Position numbers and translations under genes: made by a program. DNA of 32,081 nt from JAIOPA01 sp046076045 (GTDB taxonomy: Bacteria > Eisenbacteria > RBG-16-71-46): NCBI GenBank assembly GCA_046076045.1, contig JBJTRI010000100.1, positions 1 to 32,081 of the forward strand, written 5' to 3'. Positions 7,669 to 14,770 of the stretch are shown piece after piece (position 1 is the stretch's first letter; every line of letters begins with the position of its first letter). Under the pieces are notes generated by a model, which did no database searches, was not told where the DNA came from, and was given only the letters and a program-made list of their open reading frames with translations.

Positions 7669-8423
7669 GTCCTGACGACGCGCGCATGCGGCGGCGGTGG
7701 CTGCGGTCCTGGGCCGTCCTGCTCGTGGGCGCGGCGACCCTCGGTCCGGTGGGCGCCGCGCTCGCGCAGTGGCCGTACGGCGCGGTCGTCACCCAGACCG
7801 TCCACAACCTCTCGCGCACCGCGCAGGTCGACCCCATGCGTAACTTCATCGCCCAATACGGTGAGGCCTGCGTCTACTGCCACACCCCGCACGCCGGACG
7901 CAGCGAGCGTCCGCTGTGGAACCGCGAGCTGCCCAACGGCCCCTACCTCATGTACCCGCAGCGCACCATGCTGCGGGACGTGCAGCCCACCGGTACGACG
8001 CGGCTCTGCCTGTCGTGCCACGACGGCACCCTCGCGCTCGACGACGTGATCAACCCGCCGCTGCTCCGCACCGGTCCGAACCCGCCGGGCGAGACGATCG
8101 AACTCTGCGCTCGCAGCTGCCACAACGGCGGCAGTCCGAAGGGCGGCTTCAACTGGGAGAACGTCTGGTTCGAGAACGACCTCAGCGTCCAGCACCCCAT
8201 CTCGGTGCGCTACGACCCGTCGCGCAATCCGGGGTTCCAGCCCACCGCCGCGGTCGAGGCGGCCGGACTCAAGCTCGAGGACGGCAAGGTGCAGTGCAAC
8301 ACCTGCCACGACCCGCACACGCAGGTGAACCGACCCTTCCTGCGCATCCCGAACACCGCTCGCTCGATGTGCCTCGTCTGCCACGTCACGACGCCGTCCC
8401 AGCGGACGGCGCACTTCTGGTGA
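7665..8423 (+). CDS. Pentaheme doubled-CXXCH cytochrome c, OmcE-like
   Basis: A 252-residue exported multihaem cytochrome. The signal peptide starts with RRRWLRSW and ends near ALA-QW. Haem motifs in order: CVYCH (followed by TPH), CLSCH, an atypical CARSCH (CX3CH), CNTCH (followed by DPH) and CLVCH. Histidines outside these motifs are VHNLS, TPH, QHPIS, DPH and a C-terminal AHFW, five in all, enough for bis-His ligation of five haems. It is a paralogue of the tetraheme gene at 9692, with an extra middle segment carrying the CX3CH. The GTG at 7665 overlaps the preceding stop (GTGA); the ATG at 7686 is an alternative start that keeps the signal peptide. The OmcE resemblance (xHNLS, CVYCHTPH, CLSCHDGT, DHPIS order) is from memory of that family and is inference. 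Confidence 0.85.
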   Translation: MSPDDARMRRRWLRSWAVLLVGAATLGPVGAALAQWPYGAVVTQTVHNLSRTAQVDPMRNFIAQYGEACVYCHTPHAGRSERPLWNRELPNGPYLMYPQRTMLRDVQPTGTTRLCLSCHDGTLALDDVINPPLLRTGPNPPGETIELCARSCHNGGSPKGGFNWENVWFENDLSVQHPISVRYDPSRNPGFQPTAAVEAAGLKLEDGKVQCNTCHDPHTQVNRPFLRIPNTARSMCLVCHVTTPSQRTAHFW

Positions 8424-8431
8424 GGTCCCGC

Positions 8432-9610
8432 ATGTCCCGTCCCGCCGCGCTGTCGCTGTTGTCCGGCCTGCTGCTGGTGTCCGCATCGCTCGTGCATGCG
8501 GCGCGCGCCCCGCGCGCCGAGGAGCCGCTGCGTTGGCCGGCCCCACCCGAGGTCGCGCGCATCGAGTACGTGCGCGAGATCCGCGGGCCGCGCGACATCG
8601 GTGCGTCCGAGTCCGCGTTGCGCCGCAGCCTGCGGGCGCTCGCCGGGGCGCGCACGAGCGACGACGTCATGCTCACGCGGCCCACCGACGTGTTCGCCGA
8701 CACCGATGGCCGCCTGTACGTGAGTGACGCGGCTGCCGGTCGCGTGTACGTGTTCGACCCCGACAAGCGCTCGGTGACCCCTTGGGTGGGCAGCGGCGAC
8801 GCGCGCATCGGCCGACCCATGGGGATGGGTGGCGACCACGCGGGGAACATCGTCGTCACCGACGCGGTGAACCGCCGCGTGCTGGTGTTCGATCGCGACG
8901 GGCGTATGCGCACCGCGCTGGGTGGCTCGCAGGTGCTCATCAACCCGGTGGACGCCACGATGGATGCCGCCGGTCGCGTCTACGTGGCCGACAGCTACCT
9001 GCACCAGGTGGTGGTGTTCGCGCCCGACGGCAGCGTCGTGCACCGCATCGGCCGCACGGTGGGCGATGCGACCGGCAAGGCCGAGGAGGCGCCGCCGGTG
9101 GACGACGGCAACGTCTGGAACCAGCGCTCGGCGACCTCGAAGGACGTGCGCGAGAACCGCGGGGGCGGTCCCGGCGAGTTCCTGTACCCGCTCTCGCTCG
9201 ACTGGGACGAGACGCGCGGCCTGCTCGCCGTCGTGGACGGCCTCAACGGTCGCGTGCAGTTGTTCGATCGCGAGTTCGCGCACGTCCGCAACGTCGGACG
9301 CATGGGTGACACGCCGGGCAGCCTCGCGCGCCCGAAGGGCGTGGCGTGGGATGCCGAGGGGCACCTGTACGTCGTGGATGCCGCGTTCAACAACGTCCAG
9401 ATCTTCGACGTCGAGGGCCGGCTGCTGCTGGCGTTCGGCGAGTTGGGCAAGGGCCCCGGGCAACTCTGGTTGCCGGTCGGGATTGGGATCGATCCCGCGG
9501 GGCGTGTGTTGGTGGCCGACCGTTACAACGGTCGCCTGCAGTGGTTCCGGTATCTCGGTGCCGACGGCGGTGCCCCCAACGGGGGCGTCACCGGCGGCGG
9601 CGGGCGTTAG
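8432..9610 (+). CDS. Secreted NHL-repeat beta-propeller protein
   Basis: A 392-residue exported protein with a signal peptide (hydrophobic core about residues 5-20). About six NHL-type blades follow, each built as P-x-G/D-[VI]-x-x-D-x2-G-x-[LVI]-[YV]-V-x-D-x4-[RQ]-[VIL]. Examples are GRLYVSDAAAGRVYVFD, GRVYVADSYLHQVVVF, GHLYVVDAAFNNVQIFD and GRVLVADRYNGRLQWF. It ends in a Gly-rich tail. It has no haem motif. NHL propellers recur in multihaem cytochrome clusters, where a scaffold or assembly role is suspected but not established. The ATG at 8432 has GAGG 6 nt upstream; an in-frame GTG at 8420 overlapping the previous stop is possible. Likely periplasmic or surface-exposed. Confidence 0.88.
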   Translation: MSRPAALSLLSGLLLVSASLVHAARAPRAEEPLRWPAPPEVARIEYVREIRGPRDIGASESALRRSLRALAGARTSDDVMLTRPTDVFADTDGRLYVSDAAAGRVYVFDPDKRSVTPWVGSGDARIGRPMGMGGDHAGNIVVTDAVNRRVLVFDRDGRMRTALGGSQVLINPVDATMDAAGRVYVADSYLHQVVVFAPDGSVVHRIGRTVGDATGKAEEAPPVDDGNVWNQRSATSKDVRENRGGGPGEFLYPLSLDWDETRGLLAVVDGLNGRVQLFDREFAHVRNVGRMGDTPGSLARPKGVAWDAEGHLYVVDAAFNNVQIFDVEGRLLLAFGELGKGPGQLWLPVGIGIDPAGRVLVADRYNGRLQWFRYLGADGGAPNGGVTGGGGR

Positions 9611-9639
9611 AGGTCGTCGGACCGTCCCGGCGACGGGGG

Positions 9640-9659
9640 ACGGGCTCGGGCGAGCCCGT
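9640..9659 (+). terminator. Intercistronic hairpin between the NHL and tetraheme genes
   Basis: ACGGGCTCG (9640-9648) and CGAGCCCGT (9651-9659) are a perfect 9-bp inverted repeat with a 2-nt spacer. It lies in the largest gap (81 bp) of an otherwise overlapping gene cluster. No U tract follows. It may be a partial terminator or an mRNA-stability element that sets the level of the downstream tetraheme cytochrome relative to the upstream genes. Confidence 0.5.
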
Positions 9660-9691
9660 GTCGCGCCGCCGACAGCTTGGAGGAAGTACCG

Positions 9692-10369
9692 ATGCGAGTG
9701 CTCCGTACCGCCCTCGCGCTCAGCGTGGTCGCGCTGGCGCTGTGGGCCTATCGCGTCTCGGCCGCGCCGGGCGCCTATCCGAACGGCACCTCGGTGGTCG
9801 AGACGCTGCACAACCTGTCGTACGCCGCCTCGAACAACGTGTACGGCGCGGGTTCGCTGCGGGACTACGGTGAGGTGTGCGTCTACTGCCACACCCCGCA
9901 CGGTGGGCAGACCTCGGCGCCGCTGTGGAACCGCAACTTCTCCACCGCGACGTACCAGATGTACGACGGCAACCACAGCTCGACGATCGACATGTCGGTG
10001 GACCCGCAGCCGACCGGCGTCTCGCAGGCCTGCTTGTCGTGCCACGACGGCACCGTCGGGCTCGACGTCATCGTGAACGTCCCCAACCGCTACACCGGTG
10101 GCGGTCCCATCGGCACCCGCATGCCGGCGGGCGGCTTCACGAACCTCGGCACCGACCTGCGCAACGACCACCCGGTCTCGGTGACGTTCGACAACACGGC
10201 GGACACCAAGTTCCACACCGCCGCCGAGATCGAGGCGGCCGGGCTGCAGTTCTACAACGGCAAGGTGCAGTGCGGCAGCTGTCACAACCCGCACACGGCC
10301 GAGAACCGCCCGTTCCTGCGCGTCTCGAACAACGGCAGCGCACTCTGCCTGACCTGTCACATCAAGTAG
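9692..10369 (+). CDS. Tetraheme doubled-CXXCH cytochrome c, candidate OmcE-type nanowire subunit
   Basis: A 225-residue exported cytochrome with a short signal peptide (RVLRTALALSVV, cleavage near VSAAP). Four haem sites appear in order: CVYCH followed by TPH, CLSCH followed by DGT, CGSCH followed by NPH, and CLTCH four residues from the C-terminus. The non-haem histidines shared with the paralogue at 7665 are LHNLS, TPH, DHPVS and NPH, exactly four candidate distal ligands. Size, haem count, motif order (LGTDLRNDHPVS, then FLRVSNNGSALCLTCH) and a terminal haem motif resemble Geobacter OmcE, which polymerises into extracellular filaments. That homology is recalled, not computed. The ATG has GGAGGA 7 nt upstream, the strongest ribosome site of the cluster, consistent with high expression. 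Confidence 0.87.
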   Translation: MRVLRTALALSVVALALWAYRVSAAPGAYPNGTSVVETLHNLSYAASNNVYGAGSLRDYGEVCVYCHTPHGGQTSAPLWNRNFSTATYQMYDGNHSSTIDMSVDPQPTGVSQACLSCHDGTVGLDVIVNVPNRYTGGGPIGTRMPAGGFTNLGTDLRNDHPVSVTFDNTADTKFHTAAEIEAAGLQFYNGKVQCGSCHNPHTAENRPFLRVSNNGSALCLTCHIK

Positions 10370-10395
10370 GGACGAGGGGGGAACCCGAGAACGCC

Positions 10396-11361
10396 ATGGA
10401 TACGGCACCCGTCTCGCGGGCGCGTCGCGTCACCCTGCTCGTGGTCGCACTCGCGGTGGTCCTGATCACCGCGGCCGGCTGCGGCGAGGCCGCGCGCGTC
10501 TTCCTGGACCTGCCACCGGCCGGTCCGAAGCCGCCGCGCTCACCCGAGACCCGTGCGGTCGCGACCACGACCGCCGCCGCACCCGCGGTGCCCGCGCAGC
10601 CGGAGGTCCCGCCGCCGCTGCTCGAGACCTCGCTCGACCCCGACAGCATCCTGCGGTGGCTCCCGCGCGACCACGCGGGCAACGCCGACTGGGTGGCCGC
10701 GCTCAAGCAGGGGCTCTATCGCCCGAGAGCCTCGATCGAGATGCTGCCCGCGCACGAGGTGGACATCGGTGCCGCGCCGTTCGCGTTCGACTTCTGGTTC
10801 CCCAACGACGCGCCCGACTCGCTCATGGATGCGTTCTTCCCGCACTCCGTGCACACGGCGCTCATCGACTGCCGGCAGTGCCACGGCCCCGTGATGCGGT
10901 ACAAGGACAACAAGATCCAGATGAGCGACATCCTCGACGGCCAGTTCTGCGGCAAGTGCCACGGCAAGGTCGCCTTCAACCCGGTCAACGCCTGCGAGCG
11001 TTGCCACTCGCGGCTCGAGATGCCCGAGCTGCGCTCGGAGCCCGAACTGCTCGGCACGATCACCATGACACGCCACGCGAGCGACTCCAGTTACGCCTCG
11101 GGCGTGGGACTCGACTCGTTGCCGCCGGCGCGCTTCCCGCACTGGGTGCACCGCATCCGCTACCAGTGCAAGGTCTGCCACAACCGCATCTTCGAACCTA
11201 CCGCGGGCGCCAACGTCATCCGCATGGCCGACATCAACAAGGGTCGGGCGTGCGGCACCTGCCACAACGGCCGGGTCGCGTTCCGGGCCGGGTTCGGCGA
11301 GTGCCAGCGTTGCCATGTGCGCGAACCCGTGGTCGCCGAGGAGGTCCACGAGGGTGAGTGA
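10396..11361 (+). CDS. Hexaheme lipoprotein cytochrome, two c7-type triheme domains
   Basis: A 321-residue protein with a lipobox (ITAAGC, Cys near residue 33) and a Pro/Ala-rich linker to about residue 80. Two repeats of the c7-type triheme domain follow. The first reads FPHSVH, CRQCH, CGKCH, CERCH; the second reads FPHWVH, CKVCH, CGTCH, CQRCH. The FPHxVH histidines are the usual distal ligands in this fold. The same domain is strung together in the long periplasmic cytochromes of Geobacter. As a lipoprotein next to an outer-membrane barrel it is a natural candidate for the cytochrome that docks in or against the porin, or for a periplasmic wire. It follows the tetraheme gene by 26 nt and overlaps the barrel gene by 8 nt. 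Confidence 0.88.
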   Translation: MDTAPVSRARRVTLLVVALAVVLITAAGCGEAARVFLDLPPAGPKPPRSPETRAVATTTAAAPAVPAQPEVPPPLLETSLDPDSILRWLPRDHAGNADWVAALKQGLYRPRASIEMLPAHEVDIGAAPFAFDFWFPNDAPDSLMDAFFPHSVHTALIDCRQCHGPVMRYKDNKIQMSDILDGQFCGKCHGKVAFNPVNACERCHSRLEMPELRSEPELLGTITMTRHASDSSYASGVGLDSLPPARFPHWVHRIRYQCKVCHNRIFEPTAGANVIRMADINKGRACGTCHNGRVAFRAGFGECQRCHVREPVVAEEVHEGE

Positions 11362-13273
11362 TCGCCGCGCCCCGGTCCGCGCCGCGCTCGCGTGCGCCCT
11401 GCTCGCGCTGAGTGTGGCGCAGGCTGAGGCCGAGCCCCTGCTGCGGCTCCGGCGTCAGGGTGGCGAGCTCGGGGGATCGATCGAGAGCCTCGCCGCGCGC
11501 GACGCGGTCTCGAGCCAGAGCGAACCGCCGCGCACGCAGTTGTGGCTCCGCATCCCGCTCGAGGGCACGGTGCTGTCGCCACGCCTGCTGTCGTGGTCGG
11601 GCGCGGTGCGGCCGTCGTTCCAGCGCGGTCCGGCGGGCGGCGGGGGCACGGTGCGCTTCGCGGAGACCGGCTACGAGTTCTCGGCGCGCGCGCTCTCCGG
11701 TTCGCCCGTCACGCTCGGCGCGCTCACCGGTCGCACGCGCGGTCGCAGTCAGCGCGAGGGGGTGACGCTCTCGGAGTTCGACTCGCGCGTCACCACGGCC
11801 AACGTGCACCTGCGCACGCGCGGGATCGGCTTCCGGGCCGAGTGGAGCGATCGGGCGAGCGACCAGTCGTGGGTCGTCGGCCCGCTCGCGCAGGCGGTCG
11901 AGCAGGACCTGCGTGTGCGCACGTGGCGCCTCGAGGCCTCGAACAGCAAGCTGCAGGTCTGGCGCCAGAGCGACGATCGCACGGGCTCGGGTGTGGGCAT
12001 GGGCTACCGCACCTGGAACACCGGCGCTGCACACGCCCTGCGCTGGGGGCACGGCAGCGAACTCGCGAGCCGCTTCACGCGCGACGAGCAGGCGCGACCC
12101 GATCGCACGGGACAGTGGGAGTGGGAGGAGCGGGCCCGGTTGCGCCACAGCTCGCGGACCGAGTCGGCATGGTCGCGCGAGGAGCGCCACTCGTGGAACC
12201 CCTCGGGGGAGTCGCGCGCGGTGGGTTGGAGCGCGCGGGTCTCGGACCGATTGCACGATGGCGTGCGTTGGGGGGCGGCCTACCAGGAGCGGCGCGCGAG
12301 CGCGCTCGGGGAGCGCTCGGTCACGCGCAGTGGCGGTCCCGAACTGGCGCTCGGCGGGCGGCTCGCGAACGGGCTGCGGGCCGACGTGACGACCGGCTAC
12401 GACCTCGAACGCCGCCGACTCGAGGGTTCGACGACCGGACCGGTGTCGGTGCTCGACGAGCGCGTCCTGTTCGACGCCAGCGGTTCGGTGCTCCTGCTGC
12501 GCGCCGGCGTGCGCCCCGCGACGCTGCGCGTCGAGAGCCCCGATCGCTCGGTGCTGTTCCTCGAGGGCGTGGACTATCGCGTGCTGCCGGGGAGCTCGAC
12601 GCTCCAGATCCTGCTGCTGCCGGGCGGTCGTCTGCGTCCCGGCGATGCCGTCCTGCTGTCGTACACCTACGATCCGCCGACGCGCGGCTCGGCCGACGCG
12701 CAGGTGCTGCGGCTCAACGCCGTCGTGGGCTGGCGGGCGTTCACCGCCCGTCACTCCCGTCGCCGCCGCGACGTCGAGGGCAGCGGCATCGCGGTGACCG
12801 CGCGCACGAGCGCCTACGACGAGGACGAGAGCATGCTCGACCTCGACCGCAGCGGTCGCGGCGGGCGTGTCCACCTGTCGGCCGCACTCACCCATCGTAC
12901 GTTCGACGGGATCCGGCAGCGCGTCACCGACCTGCGCGGGGAGTGGGCGGCGCGCCCCACCGCGTGGGGCCAGCCGTCGCTGGCCCTCGGTTGGTCGCGG
13001 CGCACCGGCGAGCGCGAGCCGCTCGACCTCAACGACCTCGCGGTGGGTTGGACCGCCACGCCGGTGAACGGGCTCACCACGATCGCGCGCTTCGAGCACC
13101 GCACGTCGCGTCTCGGGGCCGGGCACGAGGAGCGCTCGACCGGCGTCACCCTCGACGCGGACTGGCGCTACGGGTCGCTCGAGACGCAGCTGCGTTACGG
13201 CTACGCCGCCCGGCGGGACGGCGTGGACCGCGATGCGCAGCGCCTGTGGGTGCGGGTGGCGCGCCGCTTCTAG
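11354..13273 (+). CDS. Outer-membrane beta-barrel, putative porin of the cytochrome conduit
   Basis: A 639-residue protein starting at GTG 11354, chosen because GAGGAGG lies 9 nt upstream and a signal peptide follows at once (ALACALLALSVAQAEAE). Most of the chain is alternating hydrophobic/polar strands rich in Arg, Trp, Gly and Ser with acidic turns. It ends in ...VARRF, the C-terminal Phe expected for BAM-dependent barrels. Around residues 365-440 is a different, globular-looking beta segment with the pattern FLEGVDYRV, then LQILLLPGG, then GDAVLLSYTYDP, possibly a periplasmic or surface beta-sandwich. No known porin family was recognised. Its place as last gene after four multihaem cytochromes makes it the likely sheath of a porin-cytochrome complex (inference). 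Its stop shares CTAG with the convergent gene. Confidence 0.75.
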   Translation: MSDRRAPVRAALACALLALSVAQAEAEPLLRLRRQGGELGGSIESLAARDAVSSQSEPPRTQLWLRIPLEGTVLSPRLLSWSGAVRPSFQRGPAGGGGTVRFAETGYEFSARALSGSPVTLGALTGRTRGRSQREGVTLSEFDSRVTTANVHLRTRGIGFRAEWSDRASDQSWVVGPLAQAVEQDLRVRTWRLEASNSKLQVWRQSDDRTGSGVGMGYRTWNTGAAHALRWGHGSELASRFTRDEQARPDRTGQWEWEERARLRHSSRTESAWSREERHSWNPSGESRAVGWSARVSDRLHDGVRWGAAYQERRASALGERSVTRSGGPELALGGRLANGLRADVTTGYDLERRRLEGSTTGPVSVLDERVLFDASGSVLLLRAGVRPATLRVESPDRSVLFLEGVDYRVLPGSSTLQILLLPGGRLRPGDAVLLSYTYDPPTRGSADAQVLRLNAVVGWRAFTARHSRRRRDVEGSGIAVTARTSAYDEDESMLDLDRSGRGGRVHLSAALTHRTFDGIRQRVTDLRGEWAARPTAWGQPSLALGWSRRTGEREPLDLNDLAVGWTATPVNGLTTIARFEHRTSRLGAGHEERSTGVTLDADWRYGSLETQLRYGYAARRDGVDRDAQRLWVRVARRF

Positions 13274-14604
13274 CGTGCGACGAGTGCGCGTCGCGCAGCG
13301 CGCGAACGCCACGCGAGCCACGCGACCTGAGCGAGCCCGCCGGCGGTGAGGGCGGCGGCGGCGAACGGCAGCCCGGGGGTGCGGCCGTAGGCGATCCCCG
13401 CTGTGAGTACCGCGCCGGTCGCCACCAGCAGCACGGCCATGGACTCGGTGATCGCGCGGGTCGCACGCGCGTGCACGAGCACGCCCTGCAACAGGCTCTG
13501 TGCCACGGTGAGGAGTCCCATGGGCACCAGCAGCGGCAGCCCGCGCCACGCCATGTCCGCGAGCGGATCGGACAGTCCGGCGGCGTGCCGGAACCAGCCC
13601 GCGCCGAGCGGGGTGACCGCTCCGACGAGCAGTACGGTCGTGAGCGTGAGGCCGAGCGTCCACGCGAACCGGCGCAGCATGGGCCACGGCCGGGTGCGCT
13701 CGAGCAGTGCGACCACGACCTCGTTGTACGCGAACCCCACGCTGCGCACCGTGAACGCCGCGCCCGAGAGCACCGGCCAGACCGCGAGCGACTCGAGCGG
13801 CAGCGGCATGCGACTCATCGCGCTCGCCGCCAGCGGCATGCCGAGGAAGTGCAGGAGCGGCGTGAGCATGAGCGGGACGTAGAAGCGCAGGAACGAGCGC
13901 ATGGTGAGCGGGTCGCCCGCGGGCGCGGGGGCGTTGGCGAGCGCGCCGCGCACGAGCGGGCCCACGGCCAGACGCGCGAACACGGCCTCGGCCACCACCG
14001 CCGAGGCCACCGCGGTGGTGCCGACCACGATCGCGGGAGCGTGACCGTACGCCGCCCCGAGCGCGAGCACGGTCGCGAGCGTGCCGAGTCGGATCATCGT
14101 GCCCACGGTCACCGCTCGGGCGCGGTCGAAGCGGATGAGCACACCCTGCTGCGTGCGGCGGTACGCGATCGCCATGGACCACGGCAGCATGATGCGCAGG
14201 CCCATGCGTGCGGGTTCACGCACCGCCTCGGGCACCGCGATCACCGCGCTCGCCAGCACGTCGAAGAGAGGCGTGAAGGCGATCGCCGCATGCAGCACGG
14301 TCAGGGCCCCGCCCGCGACCCACATGAAGCGCCGCACGATGCGGTACGAGCGCGCGTCGCGGGCGAGCGCGGTCGAGGCCGTGAGCAGCATGAGGATGGG
14401 GGATTCGATGAGCAGCGCGAGCGGGAACACCACGCCGCCGTAGGCCGCGAGGCTCACCGTGGACTCCGGCAGCCGCGCCATGACCGCACTCACCGTAGGC
14501 AACTCCAGCCCCATGAGCAGCCAACTGCCTGCGAGCGGCGCCCAGGTGGCGAGCACCTCGCGCAGCGTGAGGGGAGCGGCGGACGGCGTCGGGGAGGGGC
14601 GCAT
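13270..14604 (-). CDS. Polytopic MOP-superfamily membrane protein (MATE/ANKH-like)
   Basis: A 444-residue inner-membrane protein with about 12 hydrophobic segments arranged as two similar halves. The second half begins near TMRSFLRFYVPLMLTPLLHFLG and echoes the N-terminal LREVLATWAPLAGSWLLMGLE. The pattern ELPTVSAVMARLPES, then LAAYGG, then LIESPILMLLTAS resembles bacterial relatives of the progressive ankylosis protein ANKH within the MATE/MOP superfamily. The transported substrate is unknown. The ATG at 14604 lies 9 nt after a TACGGT -10-like element and has no obvious ribosome site, so a nearly leaderless mRNA is likely. The stop lies on the same CTAG palindrome as the convergent barrel gene. 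The family assignment beyond the superfamily is tentative. Confidence 0.72.
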   Translation of the reverse strand: MRPSPTPSAAPLTLREVLATWAPLAGSWLLMGLELPTVSAVMARLPESTVSLAAYGGVVFPLALLIESPILMLLTASTALARDARSYRIVRRFMWVAGGALTVLHAAIAFTPLFDVLASAVIAVPEAVREPARMGLRIMLPWSMAIAYRRTQQGVLIRFDRARAVTVGTMIRLGTLATVLALGAAYGHAPAIVVGTTAVASAVVAEAVFARLAVGPLVRGALANAPAPAGDPLTMRSFLRFYVPLMLTPLLHFLGMPLAASAMSRMPLPLESLAVWPVLSGAAFTVRSVGFAYNEVVVALLERTRPWPMLRRFAWTLGLTLTTVLLVGAVTPLGAGWFRHAAGLSDPLADMAWRGLPLLVPMGLLTVAQSLLQGVLVHARATRAITESMAVLLVATGAVLTAGIAYGRTPGLPFAAAALTAGGLAQVAWLAWRSRAARRALVAR

Positions 14605-14613
14605 GGTCCCTGC

Positions 14614-14619
14614 ACCGTA
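14614..14619 (-). promoter_or_regulatory. Candidate -10 element (TACGGT) of the MOP-family gene
   Basis: TACGGT on the minus strand fits TANNNT and ends 9 nt before the ATG at 14604. The start site would then fall about 0-3 nt from the start codon. No clear -35. Comparable elements precede the genes at 17975, 22570 and 24073. Confidence 0.4.
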
Positions 14620-14636
14620 GCGGGCGCGCCGTGGGC

Positions 14637-14720
14637 GCGCCACCGGATGTGCGCAACCGGGGACGCGTCGCCGGAGACGCGCCACCGGAAGTGCGCCATC
14701 GTGAGCGCCCCACCGGATGC
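14637..14720. repeat. Six-copy degenerate 14-bp tandem repeat
   Basis: Units begin at 14637, 14651, 14665, 14679, 14693 and 14707, exactly 14 bp apart, with consensus close to GCGCCACCGGATGT. Each unit joined to the first GCGC of the next makes a near-palindrome (for example GCGTCGCCGGAGACGC at 14665-14680). The array ends 18 bp upstream of the predicted -10 of the minus-strand MOP-family gene. The period of 14 is not a whole number of helical turns, so sites would spiral around the DNA. It may be an operator array or a decayed minisatellite. Confidence 0.6.
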
Positions 14721-14722
14721 GT

Positions 14723-14755
14723 CGAGGGCCGCGGGGCGTGCGCCCGCGGCCCTCG
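14723..14755 (-). terminator. Rho-independent-type hairpin after the carbonic anhydrase gene
   Basis: CGAGGGCCGCGGG (14723-14735) and CCCGCGGCCCTCG (14743-14755) form a perfect 13-bp stem with a 7-nt loop. It lies 15 nt past the stop codon of the minus-strand carbonic anhydrase gene. It is the strongest stem-loop in the window. Confidence 0.75.
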
Positions 14756-14770
14756 AGGTATGGGGCGTGT

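Noticed and set aside
8210..10408. Long minus-strand ORF (732 codons) antisense to the cytochrome cluster
   Set aside because: It is a composition shadow: low-complexity His/Arg/Val-rich translation, no start signals, and it overlaps four well-supported genes.
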